From an uncultured Oscillibacter sp. (lineage in GTDB: Bacteria > Bacillota > Clostridia > Oscillospirales > Oscillospiraceae): a stretch of DNA of 8,811 nt. The stretch is taken from positions 991 to 9,801 of the forward strand of contig CAJOFP010000010.1 in the NCBI GenBank assembly GCA_905233795.1, written 5' to 3'. Under the pieces are notes generated by a model. The model saw only the letters and a list, made by a program, of their open reading frames with translations. It made no database searches and was not told the origin of the DNA. This document shows positions 6,114 to 8,811 of this stretch, in pieces; within the stretch, counting starts at the first letter, position 1; the number at the start of each line of letters is the position of its first letter. The position numbers were made by a program, and so were the translations under genes.

Positions 6114-7304
6114 ATGTCGAACTTCCTGTTCACTTCCGAATCCGTAACGGAAGGGCATCCGGATAAAATCTGCGATCAGATTTCCGACGCCGTTCTGGAC
6201 GCGATTCTGGAGCGGGACCCTCATGGACGCGTCGCCTGTGAAACGACGGCTTGCACCGGCATGATTCATATTATGGGGGAAATCACGACGAAATGTTATG
6301 TTGACATTCCGGGCATCGCCCGTCAGGTCGTGCGCGAAATCGGCTATGACCGGGGGAAATACGGCTTTGACTGCGAGACCTGCGCCGTGATTACGTCGAT
6401 TGACGAACAGTCGCCCGATATTGCGATGGGCGTCAACCGTTCGTTTGAAAGCAAAGACACGGGAGCCGATCTGGGCGAAGGCGCGGGGGATCAGGGCATG
6501 ATGTTCGGTTATGCCTGTGACGAGACCCCGGAATTAATGCCTTTGCCGTTGTCGCTGGCGCAAAAATTATGCCGTCAGATGGCATTAGTCCGCAAGACCG
6601 GCGTGGTGCCGTATATGCGCCCGGACGGCAAAAGCCAAGTGACGGTTGAATATGACGGGAATCACAAGCCTGTCCGGGTTGACACGGTTGTGATTTCCAC
6701 ACAGCATGACGCCGACGCGCCGCTGGAAAAAATCCGGGAAGATATGATCGAATTAGTGGCGAAAGTCGTCATCCCCAGTGATTTATTGGACGAAAAGACA
6801 AAATATTACGTCAATCCCACAGGACGCTTTGTCCGGGGCGGCCCGGCGGCGGACACGGGTTTGACGGGCCGGAAAATTATTGTCGATACCTACGGCGGCA
6901 GCGCGCCGCACGGCGGCGGATGTTTCTCCGGCAAAGACCCGACTAAAGTAGACCGTTCCGCCGCTTACGCCGCCCGCTGGGTCGCCAAAAACATCGTCGC
7001 GGCGGGACTGGCTTCCAGATGTCAGATACAGCTCGCTTATGCCATTGGCGTGGCGCGTCCGGTCAGCGTTTTGGCCGATACGTTCGGAACCGGGAAAATC
7101 CCGGACGATCAGTTATGCCAAGTCGTCAACCGCGTGTTTGACCTGCGTCCGGCGGCGATTATCCGGGATTTAAATTTACGCCGTCCGATTTATCGCCCGT
7201 TAGCCGCTTATGGGCATATGGGCCGCGAAGATTTGCACGTCTACTGGGAACGCGTGAACCGCGTGGATGAATTAAAAGCCGCCGTTGAGGCGTTACAGGC
7301 TTGA
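6114..7304 (+). CDS. metK: S-adenosylmethionine synthetase (methionine adenosyltransferase)
   Basis: 396 aa, full length for the family. It makes SAM from methionine and ATP in the cytoplasm, as a homotetramer with Mg and K ions. Signatures: [20 protein letters not shown] from residue 7 with His15 and Asp17 at the ATP site; [12 protein letters not shown] (123-134); [14 protein letters not shown] (136-149); DGKSQV (171-176); and the glycine-rich [16 protein letters not shown] (267-282), the phosphate-binding loop. All three domains of the family are represented. The start is supported by GAGAGGA at 6101-6107, six bases upstream; an ATG at 6092 is out of frame. It probably has its own promoter overlapping the end of the carboxypeptidase gene, and ends at the terminator at 7325-7377. 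No oddity was seen. Confidence 0.98.
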   Translation: MSNFLFTSESVTEGHPDKICDQISDAVLDAILERDPHGRVACETTACTGMIHIMGEITTKCYVDIPGIARQVVREIGYDRGKYGFDCETCAVITSIDEQSPDIAMGVNRSFESKDTGADLGEGAGDQGMMFGYACDETPELMPLPLSLAQKLCRQMALVRKTGVVPYMRPDGKSQVTVEYDGNHKPVRVDTVVISTQHDADAPLEKIREDMIELVAKVVIPSDLLDEKTKYYVNPTGRFVRGGPAADTGLTGRKIIVDTYGGSAPHGGGCFSGKDPTKVDRSAAYAARWVAKNIVAAGLASRCQIQLAYAIGVARPVSVLADTFGTGKIPDDQLCQVVNRVFDLRPAAIIRDLNLRRPIYRPLAAYGHMGREDLHVYWERVNRVDELKAAVEALQA

Positions 7305-7324
7305 TTTTAAATTATATAATTTTA

Positions 7325-7377
7325 CAGGTCGTCTGTTTTATATAAATTTATATAAATTTATATAAATAGACGGCCTG
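7325..7377 (+). terminator. Terminator after metK with long A/T stem-loop
   Basis: CAGGTCGTCT (7325-7334) pairs with AGACGGCCTG (7368-7377) through 10 positions with one G-T wobble, followed by ATTTTA. The 33-base insert consists of TATAAATTTA direct repeats at a 10-bp period (7341-7366), which are self-complementary and could extend the stem. The U-tail is short. It may also stop transcription arriving from mtaB, but the minus-strand tail is A-rich. Confidence 0.6.
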
Positions 7378-7428
7378 ATTTTATATTAAAATAAAAATAT
7401 AAATAAAAATATAATTTTTTTATTTTTA

Positions 7429-8676
7429 TTATTTTACAAATTCCCCATGTAATATATTTCCGTCGCTGGAAATGACGCGTACAGGTCTGATCTGATTGCG
7501 ATTTATATTATTATTATTTAATATATTAACGCGGATTTCCGTATAATTCGGCGCGTGTCCCGTACAATATTCGTCCCGGACGCGTTCGATTAAAACCGGA
7601 TATATGAAATTCACACAGCCATTTAAATAAATCGCTTGTAATTCGGCGGCCAGTTCCATAGCCCGCCGCGCCCGCTCTTCCCGGATTGATTTTTCTATCT
7701 GCTCCATCGACGCGGCGGGCGTTCCGGGCCGTTCCGAATACGGAAACACATGGACGCGGGCGAACCCGCATTTTTTTAAAAATCCCAGCGTCTCTATAAA
7801 ATTTAATTCCGTTTCGCCCGGAAATCCGGTGATTAAATCCGTCGTAATCGCGGGACGGTCAAAATATTGATTTAATAATCTTACGGATTCAAAATAACGC
7901 CCTGTATCATATTTTCGATTCATGCGTTTTAATATCTCATCACAGCCGCTCTGTAACGACAAATGAAATTGCGGACATAAATTTTTTAATTTTACGGCGC
8001 GTTCGCAAAATATTTTTGTAATCGTCCGGGGTTCCAGACTGCCCAGACGGATCCGAACATCCGGGACCGCCTGACAAATATTTTCCGTCAAATCAATCAA
8101 ACTTTCACCGGTTTTCAAATCCCGTCCCCATGATGAAATTTCTATCCCGGTTATCACGATTTCAAGAACGCCCGCTTCACGCAGTTCCCGCGCCTGTTGA
8201 ATGACAAGCTCTTTCGGCGCGGAACGTACCGGCCCCCGTACATACGGAATCACACAGTAAGAACAAAAATTATTACAGCCATCTTCTATTTTTAACATGG
8301 CGCGTGTACGATTGGACAATCTTCCGGCGGGGAGAATCTCAAAATCCCCGCGCTTACGGGCGTTATCTAATTTTATATTATTTTTATTATTTATATTATT
8401 TTTATTTTTTACCGCCTGTTCCAGTAAATCAATAAAACCCGTCCTGTCGCCCGTACCGGATATAATATCCGCGTCCAGATTTTTCATTTCGTCCGGGTGG
8501 GACTGTGGGAAACATCCACAAACCGCCAAAATCGACTCAGGATGTTCACGGCGAATCCGTTTGATTATTTTACGCGATTTCGCGTCGCTAACCGCCGTGA
8601 CCGAACAGGTGTTAATAATATACGCTGGCGCATAATCTGTTCCAGCGCCTGCGTCTCGTATTGATTGACTTTGCAT
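7429..8676 (-). CDS. mtaB: tRNA t6A37 methylthiotransferase MtaB, main body (N-terminus out of frame)
   Basis: Radical-SAM enzyme that adds a methylthio group to N6-threonylcarbamoyladenosine 37 of tRNA, using two 4Fe-4S clusters. This 415-codon open frame holds most of the protein: INTCSVT with Cys24, CGCFPQ with Cys55, the radical-SAM CNNFCSYC (Cys134, 138, 141) followed by VIPYVRGPVRS, and a C-terminal TRAM-like region from about 350. The frame's ATG at 8676 has no SD and gives a first 15 residues unlike the family. The expected family start, with the first cluster Cys, is encoded just upstream from 8702 in another frame, so the gene looks frameshifted or carries a sequence error. Residues 89-104 are an Asn/Lys/Ile linker from an AT-rich tandem repeat, and a similar NNNN patch lies near the end. 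MtaB is preferred over MiaB because of the LGCKVNQYET start. Confidence 0.85.
   Translation of the reverse strand: MQSQSIRDAGAGTDYAPAYIINTCSVTAVSDAKSRKIIKRIRREHPESILAVCGCFPQSHPDEMKNLDADIISGTGDRTGFIDLLEQAVKNKNNINNKNNIKLDNARKRGDFEILPAGRLSNRTRAMLKIEDGCNNFCSYCVIPYVRGPVRSAPKELVIQQARELREAGVLEIVITGIEISSWGRDLKTGESLIDLTENICQAVPDVRIRLGSLEPRTITKIFCERAVKLKNLCPQFHLSLQSGCDEILKRMNRKYDTGRYFESVRLLNQYFDRPAITTDLITGFPGETELNFIETLGFLKKCGFARVHVFPYSERPGTPAASMEQIEKSIREERARRAMELAAELQAIYLNGCVNFIYPVLIERVRDEYCTGHAPNYTEIRVNILNNNNINRNQIRPVRVISSDGNILHGEFVK
8372..8406. repeat. 18-bp tandem duplication inside mtaB
   Basis: TTTATATTATTTTTATT occurs perfectly at 8372-8388 and 8390-8406, an 18-bp period (six codons). It encodes the repeated Asn/Lys/Ile linker between the N-terminal and radical-SAM domains, keeping the frame. 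Confidence 0.75.
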
Positions 8677-8702
8677 CCAAGCGTATAAAACGCGGCTTTC
8701 AT
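8641..8702 (-). pseudogene. mtaB: Detached 5' end of mtaB in another reading frame (frameshift, likely about 40-bp deletion)
   Basis: From ATG 8702-8700 the minus strand reads MKAAFYTLGCKVNQYETQAL, the textbook MtaB N-terminus with the first cluster cysteine at residue 10. The family then continues to an INTC motif about 24 residues after QYE. Here only 32 bases separate QYE from YIINTC, and the frame changes. Against a usual 72 bases this is a loss of about 40, which is 1 modulo 3 and exactly the shift needed to explain the frame change. The intact gene would encode about 437 aa, the normal size. Either the gene is inactive or the assembly lost bases here. Confidence 0.75.
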
Positions 8703-8811
8703 GATATATTTTAAACCCCTCTTGTTTTATATTTCATATTTATATTTATATGCAAATCAAGAGTTAAAATCATTTAAAATTTTTAAAATATGAACCTCAC
8801 CCCCTGTCCCC
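8703..8811 (-). promoter_or_regulatory. Region upstream of mtaB with candidate promoter and 5' UTR
   Basis: On the minus strand TTAACT (8767-8762), 17 bp, TATAAA (8744-8739) is a plausible promoter in very A/T-rich DNA. AAGAGGGG near 8716-8723 is the only SD-like sequence, 13 bases from the ATG at 8702, which is long; its 5' part can pair with CTCTTG at 8763-8758. The last 20 bases are C-rich on the plus strand (CCCCCTGTCCCC) and unlike the rest; too little is visible to assign them. Confidence 0.3.

Overview
The window looks like chromosome from a low-GC Gram-positive, probably spore-forming Clostridia-type anaerobe. This is inferred from a YlmC/YmxH-family sporulation protein, a membrane-anchored S11 D-Ala-D-Ala carboxypeptidase, an MtaB-type tRNA methylthiotransferase, an NCS2 uracil permease, strong AGGAGG-like ribosome binding sites and TTGACA/TATAAT-type promoters. 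No species can be named. Coding DNA is moderately GC-rich, with many GCG, CGG and GGC codons. The spacers are almost pure A/T, built of short ATAATTATAAT-like runs.

Layout, left to right. (1) 1-410, minus: N-terminal part of a uracil permease (uraA/pyrP), cut by the window edge. (2) 411-831, minus: its apparent leader, with a promoter (TTGCAA-17-TATGAT), a strong SD, a 51-codon ORF, a U-rich tract and an intrinsic terminator lying inside that ORF. (3) 832-1270: AT-rich spacer. (4) 1271-3766, plus: an 831-aa membrane-anchored protein of about 21 Sel1-like repeats. (5) 3816-4496, minus: ylmC and acyP (acylphosphatase) in the order acyP to ylmC, with a 10-bp hairpin covering the ylmC ribosome binding site. 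(6) 4497-4737: back-to-back divergent promoters. (7) 4738-6045, plus: D-alanyl-D-alanine carboxypeptidase. (8) 6114-7304, plus: metK, followed by a terminator. (9) 7429-8702, minus: mtaB, whose first 20 or so codons are out of frame with the rest, apparently through loss of about 40 bp.

The most interesting element is the uraA leader. Its part order (leader ORF, U-rich pause-like tract, terminator within the ORF, then a pyrimidine gene) matches the UTP-sensing translation-coupled attenuator of the enterobacterial pyrBI operon, here placed before a uracil transporter in a Gram-positive-type genome. In that model low UTP stalls polymerase in the U-rich stretch, the ribosome catches up, the terminator hairpin cannot fold, and uraA is transcribed. 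This is inferred from architecture only.

The genes do not form one pathway. They touch pyrimidine uptake, the cell wall, sporulation, SAM supply and tRNA modification. MetK makes the SAM that MtaB consumes, but the two genes converge and are not an operon. A repeated oddity is that short AT-rich tracts like those in the spacers also appear inside genes, as Asn/Lys/Ile-rich linkers.
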